29,482 nt of DNA from NCBI GenBank assembly GCA_900155495.1, contig FTLJ01000801.1:1-29482 (forward strand), in the 5' to 3' direction. The stretch comes from Porogramme epimiltina. Its lineage: Eukaryota; Basidiomycota; Agaricomycetes; Polyporales; Polyporaceae. Shown in pieces: positions 9,212 to 18,718 of the stretch (its first letter is position 1; each line of letters begins with the position of its first letter). Under the pieces are notes generated by a model, which worked only from the letters and a program-made list of their open reading frames with translations, was not told the origin of the DNA and made no database searches. Position numbers and translations under genes: made by a program.

Positions 9212-11685
9212 ATGACCTCACCGCACCTCAAAGCTGTGATATTCGATGTACGAGGACCTCCCTCGGGAGCTTTTGTTTTGTTGTGCTGTCCGGACAACTA
9301 CCGGTGCATGGCTGACGGCGGTGTGTTGCGCACACAGGTGGGCGGAGTGGTGTGCCGCAGCCCGCTGCTGGCGATCGCAGCGTACGAAGAGGAGCGCGGA
9401 TTGCCCAGAAACTACATCAACTGCGCGATGTGAGCCCTGCCGGTGTCGACGTCGACATCGGTATCGGGGTCGGCGTCGACACCAGGCCCTTCCCCGCAGC
9501 GCCCGGGACGTCGATCCTAATGCCCCAGCTCGCTTTCCCTATTCTGCGCAGAACCGCCCGCGGATCCCATGGAGCGTGGCAAAAATTCGAGCGCGGCGAA
9601 ATGGCCCTCTTCCCCTTCTACGACCAGTTCGGCCGCGACCTTTCCTATACGAAGACCAACAACCCAGCCTACGTCAAGTACTGCAGGCGCCACGCACTCG
9701 GTGCGTATGACGTGACCCTCGCCCCCGCGTCTTCGTCTTCGTCCTTGTCCCCGCAGCTCCACCAGCTGACTTCTTGCCGCACCGGCGGCGTGCCCTGCGC
9801 CCCCCTCTTCCTTTTCTGTCGCCTCCCGATCAGAGTGCCCGACGCTGCCCGACGCGACGCTGCACATTGATGGACGCGAGGTAAGTCCGCTCCGGCGCCC
9901 TGCCCGCCCTCCGATCGCAGAAGTCTCCGCGAGCTGAAAGGAACTGTCAGCTGTTCGGCCGCATGATGAGAGAGAGCGCCGCTTTCGACGAGGACGTCGT
10001 CGAGGCCATCGCGCGCATCCGCGGTGCGTGTCCTTCGCAGAACCTTCTCCCTCCCGCACTTCCGCATTTGGCATCCGGCTCACCCTCCGTCTTCCCCCCC
10101 ACGGGCGTCCCGAACCTTGCAATAAACTCGCAATAAACAAACGCTACACCCCCCATCACACTGAACCACGGCCGGTCGACCCTTGCGGCCCACGTCCGAT
10201 CGGGCCGCCGCGTCCAACCTTACCCGTGCTCCATCGAAACCCTGCCTGCGACCGCGCCCAACCCAATTTCCCCCGCCGCGCAAAAAAAAACCCAAACGCA
10301 AAAATACGAACGTCCGAACCCGATACGGCCCCTGCACAGCGGCGGGAAGATGGCGCGTCATCGCGCTCACCAACAACTTCGCCAAGACGGACGCCGCCCC
10401 GCCGCCCGCCCACCTGCGCGCCCGCTTCCCCGCGTACTCCACCCCGCGCGCTGAGCTCGAATTCCTGGGCTGGCAGGACGGCGCGACCCCTCCGCGGCTC
10501 CGCGCCCTCTTCGACGACTTCTGCGACTCCAGCGCACTCGGCATGCGGTGCGTCCCCGTCCCCCGTCCCCCGTTTTGCCGCCACCGCCGCCGCCTGGTGC
10601 CGTCGTCCCTCCCTGCGCAGTGTGTGCCCTCCCCTCAGCGAATTCGGGGGGACCTTTGCCCCCCGTCGCTTCTCCCTTGTGGCGTTTTTGGTTCATTCTC
10701 GCCGTCTGGCGTCCGGCGTCCGGCGCCGCTGCGACGCTAGCCCAGAGGTTTCTGATCGTCCGTTTCCCTCGACGCCGTCCGCGTGACGTACGGGGACGCC
10801 TCGCGTGTACGAAACGTCCACCATTTTTTTCCATTGCACGCGCAACGCACGCACGTACGCACGCTCCACCCATTATCGCTGCGTGCGTGCCGACTTGGAC
10901 ACAGCACGCAATATACCAGCATCCGTGCGACGGGCTGTTCGGGCGCGCCGGCACCGTTCTTTCTATTCTCTTTCTTTTTCTTTTCACGGCGTTCGACGAT
11001 TTGTAGAACGTCGGCCTTTTTTGATCTGCGTCCGTCCGTCCGTCTGTCGTCGCTCGATGCTCACCGTCCGTCGTCACACGCGTACAGGAAGCCGGAGCCC
11101 GGGATCTACCTGCTCGCGTGCGAGCGGAACGGGATCAAGCCTACCGAGGCGGTCTTCCTCGACGACCTCGGCATGTGAGCAGCCCCGTCCTCGCGGCCGC
11201 CCCCGACCCCGCGTCTGTCTGACAGCGACAACCCTCTCTCGCAGGAACCTCAAAGCGGCACAGGCGCTCGGAATGGAAACCGTCCGTGCGTCTTTTTTCC
11301 CCCAACCAACCAACCAATCCTTCCCTCGCCACCATCTGCGAGCCACCCCTCCAGACGTCATTAGGCTGACTGACACCTCTCCTGACGCCGCGCTCCCTCG
11401 TCCACATGCAACCCGTCGCGCCGGCGACGTGTTAATCTGCCGCGTCAACCTCGACATCTCCCCAATCTTTTTTGTCTCTCTCTCTCGCGCGCGCGCGACA
11501 TTTTTGTGGGCATTTTTTTTTCGCGCGCAGACGTGCCCATCGGGGGCGCGCGCGGGGCGCTCGCGCAGCTCGAGGCCAAGCTGGGCATCGCGCTCGCCTC
11601 CCGCGACGACGGTGCGCCCGGCGCGAGGGCCGGGGCGGTGGCGGCGGTGGCGGCGGCGGCGATGGCACCTGCTTCCAAGCTGTAG
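9212..11685 (+). CDS. HAD-superfamily hydrolase with C-terminal SKL (295 aa, 9 exons)
   Basis: Haloacid-dehalogenase-type enzyme of the group resembling the N-terminal domain of epoxide hydrolase/ACAD10. Exons: 9212-9247, 9338-9429, 9552-9700, 9834-9880, 9951-10023, 10340-10547, 11088-11174, 11245-11285, 11531-11685; total 888 nt. Motif I is VIFDVGGVV (nucleophile Asp12; the usual second Asp is Gly14, as in other DxG members), motif II is IALTNN, motif III is the Lys of RKPEPGIYLLACE, and motif IV is VFLDDLGMN. ARGSHGAWQKFERGE is a group-specific cap segment. After the HAD fold an Ala/Gly-rich tail (GAVAAVAAAAMAPASKL) ends in Ser-Lys-Leu, a canonical PTS1, so peroxisomal import is predicted. 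The substrate is unknown: a phosphate ester or acyl-related compound is possible. Several introns are unusually long (316, 540 and 245 nt). Confidence 0.88.
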
Positions 11686-12205
11686 AGGACGGCGTATTCG
11701 ATCGTGATCTGCTCCCCCCCCCCATGCGCGTGCCCTCACCCTCACCCTTCCCGCGGCCTCTTCGACGCCGACGGGCGCAGGCGTGGTGCCTTCTCTCTGT
11801 GTGTCTCTCGATCAAAGGGTCCTGCCCGCTCACACGAGGGGCGCATGTGTCCCGGCGGCCTGGGGCAGGCGGGAACGGGCGGGCAGGCGGGCGCGGACGC
11901 ATCCGTCGGTCAGATTGCTTTTTTGGGGCGGTGGCGGGGGGCGGGGAAGCGGGCGGTCGGGCATCACACGGCGAGCGTGGGGCGGGGCGAGTGCCGCGCG
12001 GGCAGACGGGTATGTAGACGGACAGGCGGGCGGGCGGGAGAGCGGGCGGGTCTAAACGTTTATTCGTCGTGTATGCGCCGTGTTCGTAACGAGAACGGGT
12101 GGCGACAGGCAGGGGTGGGTGTGTGGCTACGGGACAGGCGCGCGCTGAGCAGGCAGCGCGGGCCCCGGGGTGAATGAATGTTGTGCGTATGCGTGCGCGG
12201 CACGT
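11686..12205. other. Convergent G-rich intergenic region
   Basis: Between the stops of the HAD gene (+) and QCR10 (-). The + strand carries many GGGCGGGC-like runs between about 11860 and 12050. Two stretches, 11936-11961 and 12028-12050, fit the four-run (G3+ N1-7) quadruplex pattern. No gene seen. Confidence 0.6.
11936..12050 (+). repeat. GGGCGGGC-like G-rich low-complexity tract
   Basis: Interrupted runs of three to six G separated by one to seven bases, clustered between two convergent 3' ends. Direct reading shows two quadruplex-type patterns at 11936-11961 and 12028-12050. Function is not shown; pausing or termination is a possible role. Confidence 0.5.
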
Positions 12206-12752
12206 CTAGAACGGCTTGTCCGACGCGGGCGTCTTGTCTTCCCAGTACGTGCCGATCTGGAGGGCACCGTTTCATGTTGCGTGCAGCGCGAAACAAGGCG
12301 CAGGGAAGGCAGGGAAAAAAGGGAGAGCGGAGGACGGCAGACGTGATCAGCGCCAGGGAGTTGTGGCGGACGTATGGGGACGCACCACGGGCACCTTGGT
12401 GAGGAAGCCACGCTTGACGAGGGGCGTGACGGACAGGAGCTGATGGTCCCGCGGGTGCGGGAGGGGGAGACAGAGAGGGGGCGGGAAAGGACATCGCTCA
12501 GATGGAAATTCGTCAAAATGGGCAGGGAAAATGCCCGACGTACGTAGAGGGCGGTGATGCCTGCCCCTGCGCCCCAGAGACCCAAGCTCGGCGTCCAGGT
12601 GCGGAAGAACTGCGAGGGTGCACGTCGACCGTCGATACCGTGGGGGGAGAACCCGGGCTCAGCCGATACGTAAAAATCCTGGGATGAGGAGAGGGACCTG
12701 CCTGGATGACGGGCTTCTGAGGGGGGACGGGGTGGAAGAAGACGCGAGACAT
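12206..12752 (-). CDS. QCR10: Cytochrome b-c1 complex subunit 10 (about 89 aa, 4 exons)
   Basis: Small single-helix subunit of respiratory complex III in the mitochondrial inner membrane. Exons: 12702-12752, about 12544-12657, 12386-12439, 12206-12256. After MSRVFFHPVPPQKPVIQ the protein has RAPSQFFRTWTPSLGLWG, a helix (LGLWGAGAGITALYLLSV), then TPLVKRGFLTKVPVIGTYWE and DKTPASDKPF. The end matches the QCR10 pattern K-x-P-x-x-G...EDxTPxxDKP. The exon 1/2 junction is the weak point. Frames require a phase-0 splice, and the only usable donor I see is the GC type (CAG|gcaggt), giving a 44-nt intron to the acceptor ctgag. An extra upstream exon or a different acceptor is possible. Introns 12440-12543 and 12257-12385 are clear. 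Confidence 0.8.
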
Positions 12753-13267
12753 GGCGGCGGGCGGGCGGCTCTAGGCGGGCGGCGGGGCGATGGCGTGCGG
12801 GATGGTTTTCGCAAGGAGGGAGAGAGAGACAGCAGCGTCGACGCGGCTCGCGTCCGGCCCACCCACCGCTGGCGGGCGCGTGCTGTGTGGGCCCGCGGGA
12901 ACTCCCGGGGAGAGGGGCCCGACGCCGGCGTCCACCAAGGTTGCCGAGTCGCCCGTGCCGCACACCCTCTGCTTGCTATTTTCTCCGCTCGGTCGACGTT
13001 TTCTGCGTCTCTCCGCCACGCCCAGCAGCCATCTCGTCCCTCTCCTCCGTCCCGCGCGCACCCCGTCTATCCATCTGCTGCAATTGCGCCGGTCCCACAA
13101 GGATCGTCAATCCCTTCCCACGTCTCGCTTGCACCCGTACCACCACTTATCGCAGTGCGCCTGCCCCTCCGAGGACTGACTAAAGAACCGCTCGGCCCCT
13201 TTGCCCCTCCGACCCTGAAAAACATCAGCGGCGATACAGCAGCGAAGCCCACAACAAATCTCGAGAG
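12753..13267. other. Divergent promoter region QCR10 / NOP16
   Basis: About 515 bp between two divergent housekeeping starts. Pyrimidine-rich on the + strand from about 12950 to 13200, as is common before highly expressed fungal genes. No gene seen; frames here are low-complexity. Confidence 0.5.
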
Positions 13268-14750
13268 ATGGCGAACCCCCGGCAGAGGCGCAAGGTGCGC
13301 TCCGGAAACCACAAACCCGTGCAGCACTCGCGCCGCGCGAAGACCCTGCTGAAGAAACAGCCACGTACGTGAACCACCTTTTCGCCCCCACCACAACCCC
13401 CCGCCTCGTCAGCAGAGGCCCCCTTTTGCCGATCGGGCTCGTCGGGGGCTGCCTTTCCCCTGCTCGTTCGCTCTCACCCCCGCGCCGCACGGTGCGGGTC
13501 GGCGGCGCGGAGGCATGGAACGCGCACATACCCGGTGCTGATTTTCTCTGCCCCCTCTGCCCGCTTTCGCGCTGGCGCCCGTCCCCCGCCGCTGCCCGCG
13601 CGCCCGAACATAACGTACGCACGCATGGACGCACGGACGCGCCGGCCGCGCGCGCGCACCGCAGCGATCCGCGGACCGAAGGTGCTCCAAGACGCCTGGG
13701 ACCCGCGGAAGACGGTCAGACAAAAGTGAGTGCGCCGTGGCGCGCGCGCGGTGCCTTTTGGGCCTCTTCGCTGTCCTTCGCGGGAGGCGGCGCCCCCATC
13801 CCCCCCCCCTCCCGTCTCGACGGTGGCTTCCCCGTCCCGCGGGCAGGTCGGCGCGGCGCTATGGCGACATCGCGCGCGCACGCACACATGGGCAACGGAG
13901 TTGACTGATTTTTTTTCTTATTTCGCCGCGCCCGCGCGCTCTTTTTTTAACAGCTACGATGCACTGGGCCTGGTTGCGTCGCTGAACCCGATCGCGTCCG
14001 GAGGCAGCGAACGGCCGCTGGGCGCGCGCGTGGAAAGCGAAGAGCCTGAAGAGGGCGCGGAGGCGTCCACGTCGTCGCAGCCCGCGGCGCCGGCGAGCGC
14101 CGCACGGGCCGTGCCGAAGGGGTACGGAAAAATCATCCGCGATGCGGCGGGCAACGTCGTGGACGTCGTGATCGCGGACGAGGAAGAGGAGGAGGAAGAT
14201 GCGGCGGTGGCGGCGGGCGAGGGCGGGCTGGAAGAGGTCGCCGACCCTGGCGGAGACGCGCAATTGGCGAGCTGGGTGGGGCTGGGCGCGGGCCACACAA
14301 GGCGGGGCGAGGGCGCCGGTGGGTCCGAGGGGGTTGTCGAAGGTGAGTTGGCGGAAGTGATTGGATTCGGTTGGCCGGCCGGGGTGGCGGGAGGGTGTGA
14401 TGGCGCGGTGGGCCGACCCCCCATCGGTGCTTCTCGTCCGCCTGTCACGCCGCGCTTCCCGTTCCCGGCTGGCTGCACGGGATCGTTGGGGGCAATCGCG
14501 CTCACATGTTTGCCCGGGCGCGGTGCTAGCGTTGGAGCAGCTGTCGGCGACGCGGGGAGGCCCGGTGCGGCGGCACACGTCCAAGGGCGAGCGGGGGGTG
14601 CTGCGCGCGTTGGTCAGCAAGCACGGCGAAGACCTGGAGGCGATGGCGCGCGACCGGAGGCTGAACGTCGACCAGCGGACGGCCGGGGAGCTGGGGCGGG
14701 CGATCCGCAAGGCGGGCGGGTTCGGGGCGGTCGTGGGCACGGCTGGGTAG
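13268..14750 (+). CDS. NOP16: Nucleolar ribosome-biogenesis protein Nop16 (255 aa, 4 exons)
   Basis: 60S pre-ribosome assembly factor acting in the nucleolus. Exons: 13268-13364, 13665-13725, 13954-14342, 14530-14750; total 768 nt. The N-terminus MANPRQRRKVRSGNHKPVQH followed by SRRAKTLLKKQPPIRGPKVL is the Nop16 signature, then DAWDPRKTVRQNYDALGLV. The centre is Ala/Ser/Glu-rich and probably disordered (EEPEEGAEASTSSQ), with an acidic run (ADEEEEEEDAAVAAGEGG) after the conserved GYGKIIRDAAGNVVDVV. The C-terminal domain (LVSKHGEDLEAMARDRRLN, then QRTAGELGRAIRKAGGFG) is also typical. Introns are long for this genome (300, 228 and 187 nt). Confidence 0.92.
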
Positions 14751-15812
14751 CCGGTCGGCGTCACATGGGGCACGGCGGGGCGGGGGAAGGGGCGAGTCCG
14801 GCGTGGCCTGGCGGGGGAGGGTCCGGCGGGAGAGGCCCGAAAGTGGCTGTACTTGGGTGGAAGGAAATAGAAGGCGTCGGCTGTGGAGAAGGAACATTGA
14901 CCGAGGCCCGCGTCTCGCGTCTCGCGTCTGCGTGCGCCATCGGGAGTGGATGAGTGCCCGCGTCGGTGGTGGCTGCGACTGGCCCGCCGTGTGCAGTGCC
15001 GTCGCCCGGCCACACGCGCGCGCCCGCTCGTTGAGCCAACGTCAGATCGATCGTGCGTCCCTGTTGTGATATCTGCGCGTCCGATCCCGACATTCATATG
15101 AATTCTATTTCCCTCGTCAATTTGCGCGTTGGCGCCCGCACGTCCGTCCCCTCCAGGCGCCCGTACCGTAACTCTATCCTCTTCCGGTCGGTGGGCAGGG
15201 TGGAATCGCAGCAGCGCTGGCGGGCATCAAATCACCACCGACGCCCTGCTCGACGCCGCCCCCGACGTCCCGCTCAAACAGGGCGCGTCGTCCGCCCGCC
15301 GCAGCGCGTCCCCCACCCGTGGCGCCGCGCCTGGGGCGGCCAGCGTGCGCGGGTGCTGGCTAGCGCGGGCTCCGGCAGGCGAGGCATGGTACGGGACGCA
15401 CTGGTGTTTATTTGACGGGGGCGCAGGCGCCGGGCGGGGGACGCAGACGGCGCCTTCTGGAATTGGGATAGAGTGACGGTGACCGGGGTGCACCGCTCGG
15501 GCGTGCGGCCCACTCGAGTCTTGGTGGGGGGGCTCTCGAGGCGTGGATGCATGGAAGCCCCCCCGCCAGGAAAGAGTCGCCCGTCTGCGAGTCGACCGCC
15601 CGGGCAAACGCGAATCGACCGCGTTTGGGCGAGTGACAAGCACCTATGGCATCTGCCCGCGGCCCGTTGCCGCTCTCCCTTTCCCTTTTCTACTACAGAT
15701 CCTTCTCGCTCGATCATGCCCTCCCTTCCTCCTTCGGTCAACTATAAATCCCTCCCGCCCCGGCCCTCCCCCCCACTATCCCACCAGCCTCGTCCTTGGC
15801 CTCGCTCCCCGC
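14751..15812. other. NOP16 3' flank and transcription factor promoter
   Basis: About 1.06 kb without a recognisable gene. Frames on both strands are low-complexity (Arg/Pro/Ser). From about 15680 the + strand turns strongly pyrimidine-rich, and a TATAAA box lies at 15745-15750. Confidence 0.6.
15745..15750 (+). promoter_or_regulatory. TATA box of the Zn2Cys6 gene
   Basis: TATAAA within a C/T-rich tract, 63 bases before the ATG at 15813. Position and context fit a core promoter element; this is inference from sequence alone. Confidence 0.5.
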
Positions 15813-18718
15813 ATGTCTCCAAGAAACTCAGCCTCTCCGCCTAGGTCCTCCCACTCCCCCTACCCCTCCATGTCCCGCAAAACTCCCTCTCAGCCAAAGT
15901 CCACCAGGCAGCAGTACAGCGGTATGTCCTCCCCGGCTTTCCCGACACCGCCCCCGTACTCAATCTTTCCCTCTTCAGCGTGCGGAGCCTGTCGCATGCG
16001 AAGGTCCGCGGCACTGCCGTAATAATCCGAGCCAATCTGACATTCATTCCGCAGGGTCAAATGCGACCTCAAGGACCTCCCGACGCTCGCTTCCGGCCAG
16101 CACCCCCCTTGCTCAAATTGCAATGAACGCGGTCTCAATTGCGTGTATGTTTCCCCTCTCGGCCCTCCCCTCGCGCCCTCGGCTCACTCTTGCTGCGCAG
16201 CGACGAGTTCGCGGAGGTTAAAGCGGTCAAGCTGCTGCGCAGAGGACGTCGCTTGCAGAAAGTAGAGTAAGCAGCCCGGTCATGCGAGCGACCCCTCCAC
16301 AGGCCTTACGCACCCCCCAGGGCCGTCTACGGCAAGGCGAGCAAGGAAGATGCCGACCTGCACACCGTCATCCCCCCGCGTCTCGTAATCCCCCAGCTCA
16401 AGCCCGAGTTTTTCAGGTCCTCGTTCTTTCACCGCTTCCATATTCAGCGTGAGTTGATCGTCTCGATCGTGCCACCGCCCCCGATCGCTCACTGGCGGGC
16501 CCGCCCTCGCCGTACACCAGGACCCATACTGGAACCCACGGAATACTGCACGCGCTTCACCGACTGGTTCAACGGGACCTCGGACTGCCTTCAGTTCCCC
16601 GGTCAGCTCATTGCTCTGGTCCTCGTGGTGTGGGCGGCGAGTTATGGTCTCGACGAGAGCGGAGAGGAGGTGCCGGAACTCCGGAACGAGGACATACAGC
16701 AGCGGAAGGACCGCGTCAACGAGATGCTCGTCGAGCTCCTCTACCTCGTCGACATCCACGGCCTCCTCCGGAAACCCTCTTGGGACGGCGTGCGAGCTCT
16801 GCTGCTCATGCTACCCCTGACAGAAGGTTCGTACTGCCCCACCATCGCCCTTGTCGGCTACAGACCCTCACCCACTGCCCACCAGAGGTACAGACGCCGA
16901 TAGAACGTTTGGTTTGTAATTTCTGTCATCTCAGCGAAAGCATCCGGCTAACTAATTGACACAGACCATGTGCGACGGAACCATGAGCCAGGTATATGCG
17001 CTCTGTAGCCTACCTGCGACGGAGGCCGTCCAAGGCGATTACGTCGACGCTCTCGTACGCGCTCGAATATTCTGGTACGCGCATGTAAATGATGGCGTAA
17101 CCAGTGGTCTACGCGGAGGCCGCATCATGTTGTAAGGCTGTGGTGCTTTCAGTCCATTCTCACTCGCCGACGCTGACGCCACTGATCAGGTCGGACGACG
17201 ACCTGTCGTCGTTTGAGGCGACCCTCCCGCGGATAGGCAGTGATGGTGGACACTCGAACGCCTACGTCTTCGCATATCGTTTCGCCACCATTCCCATCCG
17301 CATTGCCTCGGTGTGCCGCGACATCCACGCCTCTCTCACCGGTCCCAAGGCTCGTCACCGAGATGACATTGATGAAGAAGGCCTTCACGAGTCATGGGAT
17401 GTTCTTGAGAAGTGCTGGCGAGACCTAGATGGTTTGCGCCAGTTTGGAGCATATGACATTGTGCAAGCGGAAGACATCGAAAGATTCATTGACGGCTGGC
17501 AGGTGAGATGCCATCACACCTGTCACCAACCATTTCACGCTGACCCACAAGCCTTGTGATCGTTTGCAGATATTTCTGTTTGAGTCTCGTATGGGTGCTT
17601 CTCCCGTCCTCCACAATGAAATATCTGACACCCCATTCACAGATAATGTCATCCGTGAAGCTCTCAAACAACGCCTGGTTGCACTCCCGGTCCAGGAGAC
17701 GTCGGGATACCTTCCCGATTCACACCCCTCTTCCCGGGCCCGGAAATCAGACATCATCGTCCGGCTTCACATGAAGGCTAACAGCAAGTGCCACACCGTC
17801 GTACGCCAGGTCGTCACCATCCTTCGCAAGAACCTCGGGACCCCGTTCTTCCAGTACGACGCCGCATTGGTCCGCGATGGTTGCTTCTTCGCCGGATTTT
17901 TACTCGCGGGAGAGAGCGGCACGCGCGATGACGTTGAGGTGTGCTTAGCTGCCCTTTCGGAGATGCGGTGGGCGTACTCTAAAACGGACGAGCGGCAACG
18001 GACGGTCCGCCTGGTATGGGATGCCCGCGCCGCACAATCTCGTGGCCCGACTTCCCGCGGCTTCTCTTCCAGCCCATCGGAAGATACGGTACGCGGCCCT
18101 GGAGTCTTTGAAGGCAGCTACGTCCGGCGTGCCTTGATGCGTCCGACCAGCGTTCCACCGCTATCACTGTCGGCGACTACCATGGGGGCCAACTTCGATG
18201 GCTCAGCACCGGCCACGGCATGCACTTCGGACGGCAGGTGGCCGTCAACAACCTCGGGATCGGGCTCGGAGTCCGAACAGTACCAGCCCTCGTCGCGTTC
18301 CCCTTCCATCCCCAGCACGTCGTCTTCGTATACCCCTTCCTCGCATAGCGCCCTCAGCCTCAGCAACGTGCTTCAGGGCCCAGAAGGCGGCGTCGGCGGG
18401 TCGTCCATGCTCATCGCGTCGTCGCGGGTTCCATCCGGGCATCCGACAGGCCAAAGCGGATACTACGTACCGCCCTATAATTACCTCCCCATCGCAGAGA
18501 ATGTGGACACACGGCCGTCCGCTGCGCAATCTGCCGCTTTGGAAGCCTTGTCACCCACGGAGCATACCCCGGCGTTCGGCCATTCCACGACGAATTTCGA
18601 CTACGCATACCCTTCATCCACCATGGCGCAACAGGAAGCAGGTCCTAGCTATCTCCCTCCGCCGACGGCTAGCCAAGGAGGAAGCCCTCCCTTCGGCGGC
18701 GCCACTTACTATCAGTAG
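15813..18718 (+). CDS. Zn(II)2Cys6 transcription factor (792 aa, 10 exons)
   Basis: Fungal nuclear DNA-binding regulator. Exons: 15813-15921, 15979-16003, 16055-16144, 16201-16266, 16321-16448, 16521-16826, 16886-16911, 16965-17131, 17190-17502, 17570-18718; total 2379 nt. The zinc cluster uses Cys38, 41, 48, 64, 67 and 74: CGACRMRRVKC, a long 15-residue spacer, then CSNCNERGLNC. It is followed by a basic linker (KAVKLLRRGRRLQKVE). The middle region (about 100-480) has the fungal_trans type pattern, e.g. FPGQLIALVLVVWAASYGLD, then TMSQVYALCSL and a long GLRGGRIMLSDDDL segment. DGCFFAGFLLAGESGTRDD lies near 500. The last 250 residues are Ser/Pro/Tyr-rich and probably an activation region. Target genes cannot be inferred; basidiomycete relatives are often named RosA- or XlnR-like, which is not evidence of function. 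Confidence 0.9.

Noticed and set aside
10028..10786. 252-codon + frame and overlapping minus frames
   Set aside because: They lie over introns and one exon of the HAD gene, whose own frame carries all HAD motifs.
12679..12701. 23-nt intron in QCR10 to the acceptor tcccag
   Set aside because: Too short for spliceosomal removal; the 44-nt version is preferred though still uncertain.
13859..15097. 412-codon open frame on the - strand
   Set aside because: Antisense to NOP16 exons 3 and 4 and their intron; Arg/Pro/Ser-rich without any motif.
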